DNA from: Geobacter sp. UBA6151
GTDB taxonomy: Bacteria > Desulfobacterota > Desulfuromonadia > Geobacterales > Pseudopelobacteraceae
NCBI GenBank assembly: GCA_002423105.1
Contig: DIUT01000042.1
Span: 1 to 64,000 of the forward strand
Length of the DNA stretch: 64,000 bases
Reading direction: 5' to 3'
Shown here piece after piece: positions 42,748-51,139 of this stretch; position 1 is the stretch's first letter, and each line of letters begins with the position of its first letter. The translations under genes were made by a program, and so were the position numbers. The notes under the pieces are model-generated. The model saw only the letters and a list, made by a program, of their open reading frames with translations. It was not told the DNA's origin and searched no databases.

Positions 42748-45700
42748 ATGAAAAAGTTTGATTTGTTGAGAGTCTGTTTTCTATTTGTCTCACTCATGGG
42801 CATTTTAAGTATTTTGCCGGGATGTGGAGGCGAAGCCGGGGGGGGACGTTGGGATAAGCCGCCAACCATTCCTGCAGTAAGTTCCACCGATCCTGCACAT
42901 ACAGCGACAGGCGTGCCGCTCAACAACAAGATCAGTGCAATCTTCAGTGGCACCATGGATCCGTCAACCATAAATAGTTCTACATTTATCCTGCAACAGG
43001 GGGCTACCGCTGTTGCGGGAACCGTAACATATTCCGGCGTAACTGCGATATTTACCCCAACAAGCAATCTTGCCCCCAATACCATCTATACAGCTACAAT
43101 TACCACCGGCGCCAAAGACCCGGCCGGCAAGACACTTGCAAACAACTATGTCTGGAGTTTCACAACAAGCTCAACCATAGACGTCAGCAGGCCCACCATC
43201 AGCTTCACCTCACCCGCCAACGGCACCACCTCTGTGGCCTTCAACCAGAAAATCAGCGTAGCCTTCAGTGAGTCGATGGACCCGTTAACGTTGACCACGG
43301 CAAGCTTTTTGCTGACAGGCCCTGGCACAACTCCCGTAACAGGGACGGTTACTTCTGCCGGTTCAACGGCAACCTTCACCCCATCCGCCAACCTGGCTGC
43401 CAGTACCCTCTACACTGCCACCATTACCACCGGAGCTAAAAACCTGGCCGGCAATGCACTGGCAAGCAACTATGTATTCACCTTTAGAACAGGGGCAACC
43501 CCAGACACCACCAATCCCGTAGTAAGTTTTACGGATCCTTTTAATGCCGTCACCGGTGTTGCCGTAAACAGGAAACTCAACGCGGCCTTCAGTGAGGCAA
43601 TGGACCCGTTGACCATAACCACGGCAACCTTCACGGTGGCGGGACCCGGCCTGACTCCGGTACCGGGAACAGTCTCCTATATTGGCACGACCGCTACCTT
43701 TACCCCATCAATCAACCTTGCAGCCAGCACCCTCTATACCGCCACAATTACAACCGGCGCCAAGGATGTGGCAGGCAATGCGTTGGCAAGCAACTTTGTC
43801 TGGAGCTTTACAACAAGCGCAGCCCCTGACACCATCAGACCAACGGTAAGTTTCACCGACCCGATTAATGGCGCCACCTCCGTGGCAACCAACAGAAAAC
43901 TCAACGTAGCCTTCAGTGAGTCGATGGACCCATTAACTCTTACCACGGCAAGCTTTACGTTGACGGGTCCCGGCGCAACTCCCGTAACAGGAACAGTTTC
44001 GGCAATCGGCCAGACAGCGGTCTTTAGCCCTGCAAGCAATCTGGCAGCCAACAGTGTCTATACGGCGGTGATTTCCACCACCGCAAAGGATCTGGCTGGT
44101 AATGCGCTGGCAAGCAACTATGTTTGGAGTTTTACAACAGGCAGCGGCGCAGACACCACGAGACCCACGGTGAGTGTCACGTCACCCACCAACACAGCAG
44201 TGGCCGTACCGGTCAACAGAAAAATTACCGTGGGATTCAGCGAGGTAGTAGACCCGCTGACCCTTACCGTGGAAAACTTTAAACTGACTGGCCCGGGCCT
44301 GACCCCAGTGGCGGGTAATGTTACGTCTGTCGGAGCCACTGCGACGTTCGTCCCATTAACCAATCTGGCGACGAACACCGTCTATACCGCCACGATTACA
44401 ACCGGGGTTGCAGATCTTGCAGGAAACACCCTGGCAAACAACTTTGTATTTACCTTTACAACTGCTTTAACCGTAGACACAACCAGTCCTACGGTAATCT
44501 CAACAATTCCGCTCAATCTTGCCACCGGCGTAAACGTGAACCAATTTGTCACCGCAATTTTCAGCGAGGACATGGATCCGTTAACCATCGCCACGGAATC
44601 CTTTGTTCTCAAAGAAACAGTAAGCGGCGCTACCGTACCTTCTGCAATTACCTATAATGTGGGTAGTAAAACCGCGACACTCAGACAGTTAAACAACCTT
44701 AACTTCAATACCAGCTATACCGCCACAATCAAGGGCGGAAGCTTTGGAGTCAGGGATCTGGCTGATAATACAATGACTGTTGACAAGGTATGGAGCTTTA
44801 CCACTGGCGACGCTCCTGAGACTATCCGGCCAACAGTGATTCTGGTAAATCCGCTGGATCTTGCAACAAATGTGGCGCTGAACAGCACTATAAATGCCAC
44901 CTTCAGCGAAGCAATGGAACCGTCAAGCATCAGCACCGGAAGCTTTACTGTGGCAGGCGTAACAGGATTGGTTACTTATAATGCCATAAGCAGGGTTGCC
45001 ACCTTTACCCCATCATCCAACCTTGCTCCCGGCACCACCTATACTGCCACCGTAACCACTGGAGTAACGGATCTGGCCGGCAATTCAATGGCATTGAATA
45101 AAGTATGGAGCTTCACCACCGGCACAGCTCTCGCACCAGGCGCGGTAGCGCTCGGTTCCGTCGGCACTTACGGAATCATGGCCACCTCGGCGATTACCAA
45201 CACCGGCTTCAGTATCATTAATGGTGATGTTTCTCTGGACCCCGGCACATCAATGACGGGATTCCCGCCGGGAGTGGTCAACGGCTCGATACACATCAAT
45301 GATTCTTTTTCAGCACAGGCCAGAATCGATCTGCTGACCGCCTACAATTTCGCCAAGTCGTTGCCGCCAGGCATCACCATCCCTGCCGGCGCGGACCTGG
45401 GGGCGCTCTATCCCACCGGCATTCCTCCCGGCACGTACACATCCGGCAGCACCATGCTGGTCTCAACCCCGCTTACGCTGGATGCAGGGGGTAACGCCAA
45501 TGCTGTCTGGGTGTTCCAGATCGGTTCTTCATTCACCACCACCGCCAGTGTTTCTCTGGCAAACGGCGCTCAGGCCAAGAATGTGTTCTGGGTTCCCACC
45601 AACGATGGAACCATCGGAGTCGGCACCATCTTCTACGGAACCATAGTTGCGGGCAGAAGTGTTACCGGTGTTACCGGCGCTACGATAAACGGAAGAATCC

Positions 45701-45768
45701 TGGCAGGTGCAATTCTGGCCGGCACGATTGCCCTGGACACCAACACGGTTAACGTGCCTGCGCCATAG
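42748..45768 (+). CDS. Surface lipoprotein with seven Ig-like (Big_5) repeats and a DUF3494 domain
   Basis: 1006 aa. Lipobox ILPGC near residue 25. Seven tandem Ig-like units of about 100 residues (about 40-790), each of the form RPTVSFTDPxNGATxVAxNxKLxVAFSESMDPLTL ... LAxNTxYTATITTGAKDLAGNxLAxNYVWSFTT, the Big_5 bacterial Ig pattern. The C-terminal 210 residues are a DUF3494 domain (LGSVGTYGIMATSAITNTG, GDVSLDPGTSMTGFPPG, WVFQIGSSFTTTASVSLANGAQAKNVFW), the beta-solenoid also found in ice-binding proteins and many adhesins. AAAGGAGG lies 5 bases before the ATG. Probably an extended surface adhesin; there is no evidence of ice binding. Confidence 0.9.
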   Translation: MKKFDLLRVCFLFVSLMGILSILPGCGGEAGGGRWDKPPTIPAVSSTDPAHTATGVPLNNKISAIFSGTMDPSTINSSTFILQQGATAVAGTVTYSGVTAIFTPTSNLAPNTIYTATITTGAKDPAGKTLANNYVWSFTTSSTIDVSRPTISFTSPANGTTSVAFNQKISVAFSESMDPLTLTTASFLLTGPGTTPVTGTVTSAGSTATFTPSANLAASTLYTATITTGAKNLAGNALASNYVFTFRTGATPDTTNPVVSFTDPFNAVTGVAVNRKLNAAFSEAMDPLTITTATFTVAGPGLTPVPGTVSYIGTTATFTPSINLAASTLYTATITTGAKDVAGNALASNFVWSFTTSAAPDTIRPTVSFTDPINGATSVATNRKLNVAFSESMDPLTLTTASFTLTGPGATPVTGTVSAIGQTAVFSPASNLAANSVYTAVISTTAKDLAGNALASNYVWSFTTGSGADTTRPTVSVTSPTNTAVAVPVNRKITVGFSEVVDPLTLTVENFKLTGPGLTPVAGNVTSVGATATFVPLTNLATNTVYTATITTGVADLAGNTLANNFVFTFTTALTVDTTSPTVISTIPLNLATGVNVNQFVTAIFSEDMDPLTIATESFVLKETVSGATVPSAITYNVGSKTATLRQLNNLNFNTSYTATIKGGSFGVRDLADNTMTVDKVWSFTTGDAPETIRPTVILVNPLDLATNVALNSTINATFSEAMEPSSISTGSFTVAGVTGLVTYNAISRVATFTPSSNLAPGTTYTATVTTGVTDLAGNSMALNKVWSFTTGTALAPGAVALGSVGTYGIMATSAITNTGFSIINGDVSLDPGTSMTGFPPGVVNGSIHINDSFSAQARIDLLTAYNFAKSLPPGITIPAGADLGALYPTGIPPGTYTSGSTMLVSTPLTLDAGGNANAVWVFQIGSSFTTTASVSLANGAQAKNVFWVPTNDGTIGVGTIFYGTIVAGRSVTGVTGATINGRILAGAILAGTIALDTNTVNVPAP

Positions 45769-45798
45769 CAAACTGTTTATGCAGCCTTAAAAGGGGAG

Positions 45799-45833
45799 AA
45801 GGCGGGTACAGACCAATAGTCTGTTCCCGCCTT
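45799..45833 (+). terminator. Hairpin between the surface protein and ompA
   Basis: AAGGCGGG...CCCGCCTT with an inner ACAGAC/GTCTGT stem, one T-T mismatch and a 5-base loop. There is no T tract. It may reduce readthrough from the surface-protein gene to the OmpA gene. Confidence 0.55.
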
Positions 45834-45877
45834 CCGACCGTAGGCTGAATCAATTAATCCATAATAAGGAGGGCATA

Positions 45878-47044
45878 ATGAAAAATATCGTACCAAGCAT
45901 ATCAACTATGAAAAGCATCTCGCTGGCGTTGCTGTTATCCGCGGCGATCCTGCCATCGTCGGCATCTGCCGAGATAAAGGCCGGAAGCGTCGAGATCAGC
46001 CCTTTCATCGGCTACAATATTTTTGAGAGTCGGCAAAATCTGGAAGATATGCCGGTATTCGGTGGACGGATTGGCTACAATTTTACCGAACGTTTCGGCA
46101 TAGAAGCTGTCGGAGAGTTCATCCGCAGCAATGTCGACAACAAGCAATTGCGCTTTACCCAAGAAGGACAGTTTACCAGTCCCAAAGATCAAGTAGATAT
46201 CACCATGTACCATATTGACCTTATCTATCACTTTATGCCTTCTGCCCGGTTCAATCCGTTCATCGCCGCCGGTTACGGCGCTGCGCACTACAGTCCCAAA
46301 ATAAACAACGAGAACATGTCTGTTGTGAATTTCGGAGCAGGAGCAAAGTACTGGCTTAACGAGAATATCGCCCTCCGGCTTGATCTGCGGGACAGCATGA
46401 TCTTTGATGATCAGATTCACAATCTTCAGGCAACCATGGGTGTTGTCTTTGCCTTCGGCGGAACGAAGAAAACAGAGCCGACAGCGGTTGTCAGCGTTAA
46501 GGACAGCGACGGTGACGGTGTTGAGGACGGTCGAGACCAATGCCCCGACACTCCACGAGGAGTCACTGTAGACATGGAAGGCTGCCCGATAGTGGCGGAG
46601 AAGGTCGTCATCCTTGTGTCCGAACCGAAAGTTGAAGAAAAGATAAAAGAAAAAGTAAAGGCAGCCACCGTAGCGCCAAAGGTCATTATCCTTGCCTTTG
46701 AAGATGTGCATTTCGGGTTTGACCAGTCAGACTTGAAGCCGGAAGCGCAGGCGGTGCTGAAAAGAAACATCCAGCTGCTGAAGGAAAACCCGAAGGCTAA
46801 AATCCGTGTGGCCGGCTACACCTCTGCTTCCGGAACAAAAGAGTACAATCAGAAGTTGAGCGAGAGACGAGCGGAAGCGGTAAAGTCTTACCTGATCAGC
46901 GAAGGTATTATCAAACCTGAAAGGCTCTCCACCATCGGCTTCGGCGAGACTTACCCGGCAACCGTTGAGGCTGCCCCAACAGAGTTGTACTCACCGGCAG
47001 CAAAGTCAAACATGCGGGTCCTGTTTGAAATAATTCTCGAATAG
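45878..47044 (+). CDS. OmpA family outer-membrane protein (beta-barrel + peptidoglycan binding)
   Basis: 388 aa. Signal peptide to about residue 31 (LLLSAAILPSSASAE); an eight-strand barrel (about 35-200) of OmpA/OprF type ending FAFGG; a thrombospondin type 3-like calcium motif (DSDGDGVEDGRDQCPDTPRGV, about 210-235); a Lys/Val-rich linker; and an OmpA C-terminal domain (about 275-388) with FGFDQSDLKPE and GYTSASGTKEYNQKLSERRA. AAGGAGGG precedes the ATG. The last ~110 residues match the OmpA lipoprotein at 3556-4332 closely, down to the final SPAAKSNMRVLFEIILE. Confidence 0.92.
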   Translation: MKNIVPSISTMKSISLALLLSAAILPSSASAEIKAGSVEISPFIGYNIFESRQNLEDMPVFGGRIGYNFTERFGIEAVGEFIRSNVDNKQLRFTQEGQFTSPKDQVDITMYHIDLIYHFMPSARFNPFIAAGYGAAHYSPKINNENMSVVNFGAGAKYWLNENIALRLDLRDSMIFDDQIHNLQATMGVVFAFGGTKKTEPTAVVSVKDSDGDGVEDGRDQCPDTPRGVTVDMEGCPIVAEKVVILVSEPKVEEKIKEKVKAATVAPKVIILAFEDVHFGFDQSDLKPEAQAVLKRNIQLLKENPKAKIRVAGYTSASGTKEYNQKLSERRAEAVKSYLISEGIIKPERLSTIGFGETYPATVEAAPTELYSPAAKSNMRVLFEIILE

Positions 47045-47067
47045 GATAAAGCCGCTATTGTTATCTC

Positions 47068-47093
47068 CCCCCCTCCTGTCACAGGATGGGGGG
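47068..47093 (+). terminator. GC-rich hairpin after ompA
   Basis: CCCCCCTCCTG (47068-47078) pairs with CAGGATGGGGGG (47082-47093) with one bulged base and a 3-base loop, followed by ATGTTTCGTT. It probably attenuates transcription between ompA and the DUF1207 gene. Confidence 0.6.
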
Positions 47094-47133
47094 ATGTTTC
47101 GTTAACCCCGCAGCCAACAGGAAAGAGGACACC

Positions 47134-48012
47134 ATGAAAAATTTGAGATTGTGGCTGGTTCTGGCGTTGTTTTTGCCCATTATTACCGGATTTGGCGAGA
47201 CACCCCCTGAGACCGCTCAAAACATCGAAAAAAGGGAAACCGTCCTTTTTCCGAAAGATCCGCTCTTCTTTGCGCCACTGGCAAGCCCCAAGGAACCACG
47301 CACCCATGTTACCTGGCTCCGCCTCAATCTGCCGGGCAAGAGCTTTAATACTGGTTCCGTGGGATTTGGGGAGAGCTTCGGACTGGTGCGCTGGCCCGGC
47401 TGGGGAGAATCTGACGCTTGGCAGTTGGGCATCAGCGGAGCTGTGCTTGCCCAGTTCAATCTGGATGCCAATTCCAAGGATCTTATCAATGCCGACTATA
47501 TCATCGGCTTTCCGCTGAGTTATCGCAACGGCCCCTGGTCAGCGCGGGCACGGCTGTACCATCAGTCGTCACACCTGGGAGACGAGTATCTTCTACTTCC
47601 GCAACATCCTGAACTGAAGCAATCACGTATCAACTTGAGCTTTGAAACCATAGAACTGCTGGGAGGCGTGGAATGGGAAGGGATACGGCTGAGCGCCGGA
47701 CCGTCCTATATCTTTCACACAGACACCGGACTCAAGCGCTACAGCGTACAGGGAGGGCTTGACTACCTGAGTACGAAGCCGGTTTTCAAGCCATCCATCA
47801 ATCCGTTTGTCAGCGTCCTCTGCCACGCCTGGGAAGAAACCGACTGGAATCCTGACGTCAATGCCAAAGCCGGTATCAACATCCGCAGTGCGGGCAGCAT
47901 AAAGCGGGCCATTCAAATTTACGGCGAATATTTCAATGGCAACCTGCCCTTCGGCCAGTTCTACAAACTGCGGGCAGAGTATTATGGCGCAGGCATCAAC
48001 ATCTCATTTTAA
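47134..48012 (+). CDS. DUF1207 outer-membrane protein
   Basis: 292 aa. Signal peptide to about residue 22 (LVLALFLPIITGFGET). DUF1207 hallmarks: a beta-rich body with WQLGISGAVLAQFNLDANSKDLINADYIIGFPLSYRNGPWSARARLYHQSSHLGDEYLL, then repeated amphipathic strands ending YKLRAEYYGAGINISF, with a terminal Phe like barrel proteins of the outer membrane. Function unknown. AGAGGA precedes the ATG at 47134. It closes the operon that begins with the Ig-repeat protein. Confidence 0.85.
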   Translation: MKNLRLWLVLALFLPIITGFGETPPETAQNIEKRETVLFPKDPLFFAPLASPKEPRTHVTWLRLNLPGKSFNTGSVGFGESFGLVRWPGWGESDAWQLGISGAVLAQFNLDANSKDLINADYIIGFPLSYRNGPWSARARLYHQSSHLGDEYLLLPQHPELKQSRINLSFETIELLGGVEWEGIRLSAGPSYIFHTDTGLKRYSVQGGLDYLSTKPVFKPSINPFVSVLCHAWEETDWNPDVNAKAGINIRSAGSIKRAIQIYGEYFNGNLPFGQFYKLRAEYYGAGINISF

Positions 48013-48033
48013 AGGACTGACAGATACTGTTGT

Positions 48034-48067
48034 GCAAATGGCGCATCCGGATGGATGCGCCATTTGC
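48034..48067. terminator. Bidirectional terminator between convergent operons
   Basis: GCAAATGGCGCATCC (48034-48048) pairs perfectly with 48053-48067 across a 4-base loop: a 15-bp stem between the ends of the DUF1207 gene (+) and the small membrane protein gene (-). Confidence 0.75.
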
Positions 48068-48080
48068 ATGTTCTGTTGTC

Positions 48081-48230
48081 CTACAAGACCTTACGCCCCT
48101 GAATGACCTGCACCAGCACAACGATGATCGCAACCACCAGCAGAATATGGATAAAACCGCCCATGGTGTACGAAGTTACCAAGCCCAACAACCACAAAAC
48201 AATTAAGATTACACCAATTGTCCAAAGCAT
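48081..48230 (-). CDS. Lmo0937/DUF5670-type small membrane protein
   Basis: 49 aa: MLWTIGVILIVLWLLGLVTSY, a TMGGFIHILLVVAIIVVLVQVIQ second hydrophobic segment and a short basic tail GRKVL. This is the two-helix pattern of the lmo0937 family, small membrane proteins often found with stress genes. AGGAGG is located just before the ATG. It follows the DUF2959 gene by 20 bp and is under promoter P10. Confidence 0.82.
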   Translation of the reverse strand: MLWTIGVILIVLWLLGLVTSYTMGGFIHILLVVAIIVVLVQVIQGRKVL

Positions 48231-48250
48231 ACCATCCTCCTTGTTTAGAC

Positions 48251-48898
48251 TCATTTTTTATCGGAATATAATTCCGACTTTATTGCATCCAAAGCGTCGA
48301 TTAGCGGTTTCAGCGATCCGAGTAGACTATCCAGACCACGGAAGGTTTGTTGCGTAATCAACTCGATGGCTTTCACACCGGCCGGTGTCAGATCATTGGA
48401 GAGATAGCGCCGTATCTCCTTCAGGTTCGTCAAATAGGCCTGGTAGGTGTTTTCGATTCCCGCACCGGCTATGGGCACCTGAGCATACATTTCGGCCAGC
48501 TTGTTACGACGCTCTTCGCTCAACTCACGAATTTCCGGATTTGTATAGCTATCTCCCTGCTTATCCCATTCAGCAAAATACTCTTTATTGCGTGACTTCA
48601 TCTGCTGCACCCGCTTGCTCACCAGTTTTCCCTGGGCTTCCAGGTTGGTAAGATTGTCTGAATAGATATCAAACGACCTTTTCAGATCTTCCGGTTCCGC
48701 CTTGATAAGATGATCCAGTGATGTGGCCGTGGCATCGATATGGAAGCTCATACGTCTGATTTCGTTGTCCACTGTCTGAATCGAGTTGGCTGCTGCGGTG
48801 AAGCGGTCCATACCGGTAGTGGCACAACCGCTCAGTACAACAGCAACCCCCAGTAACAGTACGCTGAAAAAAACCAATGCATGATTTTTAAGGTTCAT
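48251..48898 (-). CDS. DUF2959 lipoprotein
   Basis: 215 aa. Lipobox VLSGC at about residue 24, then an all-helical coiled-coil protein: DRFTAAANSIQTVDNEIRRMSFHIDATATSLDHL, LEAQGKLVSKRVQQMKSRNKEYFAEWDKQG, and the DUF2959 signature ELSEERRNKLAEMYAQVPIAGAGIENTYQAYLTNLKEIRRYLSNDLT. Function unknown; the fold suggests an outer-membrane-tethered periplasmic helix bundle. It starts at 48898 with AGGAGA directly upstream, consistent with the very short predicted leader. Confidence 0.85.
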   Translation of the reverse strand: MNLKNHALVFFSVLLLGVAVVLSGCATTGMDRFTAAANSIQTVDNEIRRMSFHIDATATSLDHLIKAEPEDLKRSFDIYSDNLTNLEAQGKLVSKRVQQMKSRNKEYFAEWDKQGDSYTNPEIRELSEERRNKLAEMYAQVPIAGAGIENTYQAYLTNLKEIRRYLSNDLTPAGVKAIELITQQTFRGLDSLLGSLKPLIDALDAIKSELYSDKK

Positions 48899-48923
48899 TT
48901 CTGTTCTCCTTTGCCTGAACCAA

Positions 48924-48940
48924 AGCAAGGAGCCTGCCAA
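48924..48940 (-). promoter_or_regulatory. Sigma-54 promoter P10 (DUF2959 operon)
   Basis: Minus-strand TTGGCAGGCTCCTTGCT: good -24 (TGGCAGG) and perfect TTGCT -12, GG-N10-GC. The start is predicted near 48913, only about 15 nt before the ATG, just enough for the ribosome site. Confidence 0.78.
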
Positions 48941-49038
48941 ATGACCTATACAAGAAATACCGCTGAAATTACGGGTACTATCAACAGAGAGAATGAGTTA
49001 ACGGGACTACCGGGAAGGGAGAAAAGGCTCAACAGGCC

Positions 49039-49070
49039 TTGCTATTTGACGGGACCTTTAACATGCTGTG
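49039..49070 (-). promoter_or_regulatory. Upstream activator site pair U10, degenerate
   Basis: First half-site TTGCTATTTGAC (49039) is exactly 101 bp upstream of the P10 GG, as in the other copies; the second position (49057, TTTAACATGCTG) is poorly conserved. Confidence 0.45.
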
Positions 49071-49120
49071 GTACAACGGGTCGTGGCAGATATAACAGTA
49101 TCAGATGACAACGGTATACT

Positions 49121-49915
49121 TCATGATGATTTTACCGACAACCTCTTGGTCTTCAATACCCAGAAAAACAGCCCTGCCCCCAGCAAAAACAGCGGCAGAC
49201 TAAGCAGTTGCCCCATGGAGAACAGGCCGAGAAACAACCCGATCTGCTGGTCCGGCTGGCGAAAAAGCTCCACAAAGGTCCGAAACAGGCCGTACCCGGC
49301 CAGGAATGTGGCCATCGCTATACCGGGCGCATCAAAACGCCGGGCTGCCAGACGCACCAACACGAACAAAAGCAGCCCTTCAAGAAGCGCCTCGTAGAGC
49401 TGTGAGGGATGTCTGGGCAGTGGCCCGCCATCAGGAAAGACAATCCCCCAGGGAACGGTGGTGGTACGCCCATACAGTTCGCCGTTGATGAAGTTGCCGA
49501 TCCGCCCCAGACCAAGGCCGACAGGAGCAGCAAAGGCAGCCAGATCGCCCAGCTGCACGTATGACAGGTTGCGGCTGCGGGCAAACCAGAGCGTGGCCAG
49601 GGCAACGCCGGCCAGACCGCCATGGAAGGACATCCCCCCCTGCCAGATGGCAAAAATCTTTAACGGGTTTGCAAGATAGCTCGGCAGATCGTAGAACAGC
49701 ACATAACCAAAACGCCCCCCCAAAACCACCCCCAGGGCCAGGGCGAAGATCATGTCTGCCACACCTTCGTTTGACAAGGCAAGGGAACGCCGCCGCACTT
49801 CACTGCGGATAATGAAGTAGCTCAATAGAAAGCCAAGCACGTACATCAGGCCGTACCAGCGGAACTGAAGCGGTCCCAACTTCAAAAACACCGGGTCAAT
49901 AACGGGAAAATTCAT
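49121..49915 (-). CDS. lgt: Phosphatidylglycerol-prolipoprotein diacylglyceryl transferase
   Basis: 264 aa polytopic inner-membrane enzyme that transfers diacylglycerol from phosphatidylglycerol to the lipobox Cys of prolipoproteins. Visible: FRWYGLMYVLGFLLSY at the N-terminus, GGMSFHGGLAG with the essential His, and the family signature GRIGNFINGELYGR with essential Arg and Asn, followed by HPSQLYEALLEG. About seven hydrophobic segments. The ATG overlaps the stop of the VOC gene by 4 bases. Length and motifs are standard. Confidence 0.97.
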   Translation of the reverse strand: MNFPVIDPVFLKLGPLQFRWYGLMYVLGFLLSYFIIRSEVRRRSLALSNEGVADMIFALALGVVLGGRFGYVLFYDLPSYLANPLKIFAIWQGGMSFHGGLAGVALATLWFARSRNLSYVQLGDLAAFAAPVGLGLGRIGNFINGELYGRTTTVPWGIVFPDGGPLPRHPSQLYEALLEGLLLFVLVRLAARRFDAPGIAMATFLAGYGLFRTFVELFRQPDQQIGLFLGLFSMGQLLSLPLFLLGAGLFFWVLKTKRLSVKSS

Positions 49916-50385
49916 CCGGGCAGGTTCTCCGTAGCAGACAGTGTCCCGGCGCGTCCGAGCTTGTTCGTACGCCGCTCTACCGGTTCTTCCAGCGCCACCA
50001 GATAGCCGTCAGGGTCAAAGCACCACATCTCCTTGACACCGTAGGGCTTTTCCTCCAGATGGTACAGGATTTCCATATCTTCTTCCAGGATTGCGTCCCG
50101 GATTCCTTCAATATCGCGCACCTCAAAATGCAGTGTGACGCCAATGCCCTTGGGAAACATGCTGAAGCGCTGACCCAACAGCGGATGGGTACGCACGACA
50201 TCGTTGTCTTCCACAAACACAATGGCGATGCCATCCATATCCACCACCAGATGTTCCGGAGCTCCCGGTGATGAAAAGGAGCGCTGCACCGGTAACTCCA
50301 GAATGCCCGCGTAGAAGGCTTCGGTGACGATCAGCTGTGAAACCGCCAGTTGAACGGAGTGTTGTGAACGGTGGGCTTTGACCAT
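49912..50385 (-). CDS. Glyoxalase/VOC-superfamily protein
   Basis: 157 aa with two paired beta-alpha-beta-beta-beta units: FYAGILELPVQRSFSSPGAPEHLVVDMDGIAIVFVED and GIGVTLHFEVRDIEGIRDAILEEDMEILYHLEEKPYGVKEMWCFDPDGYLVALEEP. The DPDGYxxALEEP ending is the usual VOC metal-ligand strand. The metal and substrate cannot be read from the sequence. It lies between ccdA and lgt with tight spacing. Confidence 0.85.
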   Translation of the reverse strand: MVKAHRSQHSVQLAVSQLIVTEAFYAGILELPVQRSFSSPGAPEHLVVDMDGIAIVFVEDNDVVRTHPLLGQRFSMFPKGIGVTLHFEVRDIEGIRDAILEEDMEILYHLEEKPYGVKEMWCFDPDGYLVALEEPVERRTNKLGRAGTLSATENLPG

Positions 50386-50386
50386 A

Positions 50387-51115
50387 TCAGTTTTTCAGGA
50401 ACAGCAGATTGGCATAGCCTGCAAGCAGCGAAAGCCAATTTGTGTAAATCAGCACGCCCACCAGCACCAGGAACAGGCCGGTAACGATCTCGAACAGTCT
50501 GATATGCTTTTTGAAGCGATTGAACAACACGATAAAGCGATGCAAAGCCAGGGAGGACAGCAGAAACGGTATCCCCAACCCAATGGAGTACAAAAGCAAC
50601 AGTACAATACCGTGGGTAACCTTTTCCTCGGTGGCTGCTACCATCAGGATTGAGGCCAAAATCGGACCGATGCAGGGGGTCCAGCCGGCGGCAAAGGCCA
50701 GACCCACCAGAAAGCTGCCCAGATACCCGGCCGGCTTGTGCCGCAGGTGCAGCCGCTTTTCACCAAGCAACCAGGTTATCGGCACCAGACCGGTGATATG
50801 AATGCCAAAGAGGATAACCAGGATGCCGCCAACCTTACGTATGATCTCCATATGCTGGCGCAAGAAAGAACCGGCGAATGTGGCAGAAGCCCCCAGCAGG
50901 ACAAAGACAACCGAAAATCCGATAACGAAGGCCAGGGAATGGAGAAAAGTCTTCAAACGCACATCAGAGGCAGGATGCTCCGCGTCAAGAGCACTGAAGG
51001 AAAGCCCGGTGATGTAGGTAATGTAGGATGGAATCAACGGCAGTACACAGGGGGAAAGAAAAGAGAGCACTCCCGCCATAAAAGCGCCCAGATATGAGAT
51101 TTGTTGGGTTTCCAT
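50387..51115 (-). CDS. ccdA: Cytochrome c biogenesis / thiol-disulfide membrane protein CcdA
   Basis: 242 aa, six hydrophobic segments. The two conserved redox Cys are present: one in FLSPCVLPLIPSYI (about 22-30) and one in AGWTPCIGPILASI (about 145-155), both in the CcdA/DsbD P-C-x-x-P-type context. It passes electrons from cytoplasmic thioredoxin to periplasmic thiol proteins needed for haem attachment. Directly downstream of a TlpA-like thioredoxin gene, its likely partner, and consistent with the cytochromes encoded in the window. Confidence 0.94.
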   Translation of the reverse strand: METQQISYLGAFMAGVLSFLSPCVLPLIPSYITYITGLSFSALDAEHPASDVRLKTFLHSLAFVIGFSVVFVLLGASATFAGSFLRQHMEIIRKVGGILVILFGIHITGLVPITWLLGEKRLHLRHKPAGYLGSFLVGLAFAAGWTPCIGPILASILMVAATEEKVTHGIVLLLLYSIGLGIPFLLSSLALHRFIVLFNRFKKHIRLFEIVTGLFLVLVGVLIYTNWLSLLAGYANLLFLKN

Positions 51116-51139
51116 AACAGTCTGCCTAGCAAGAACCTC

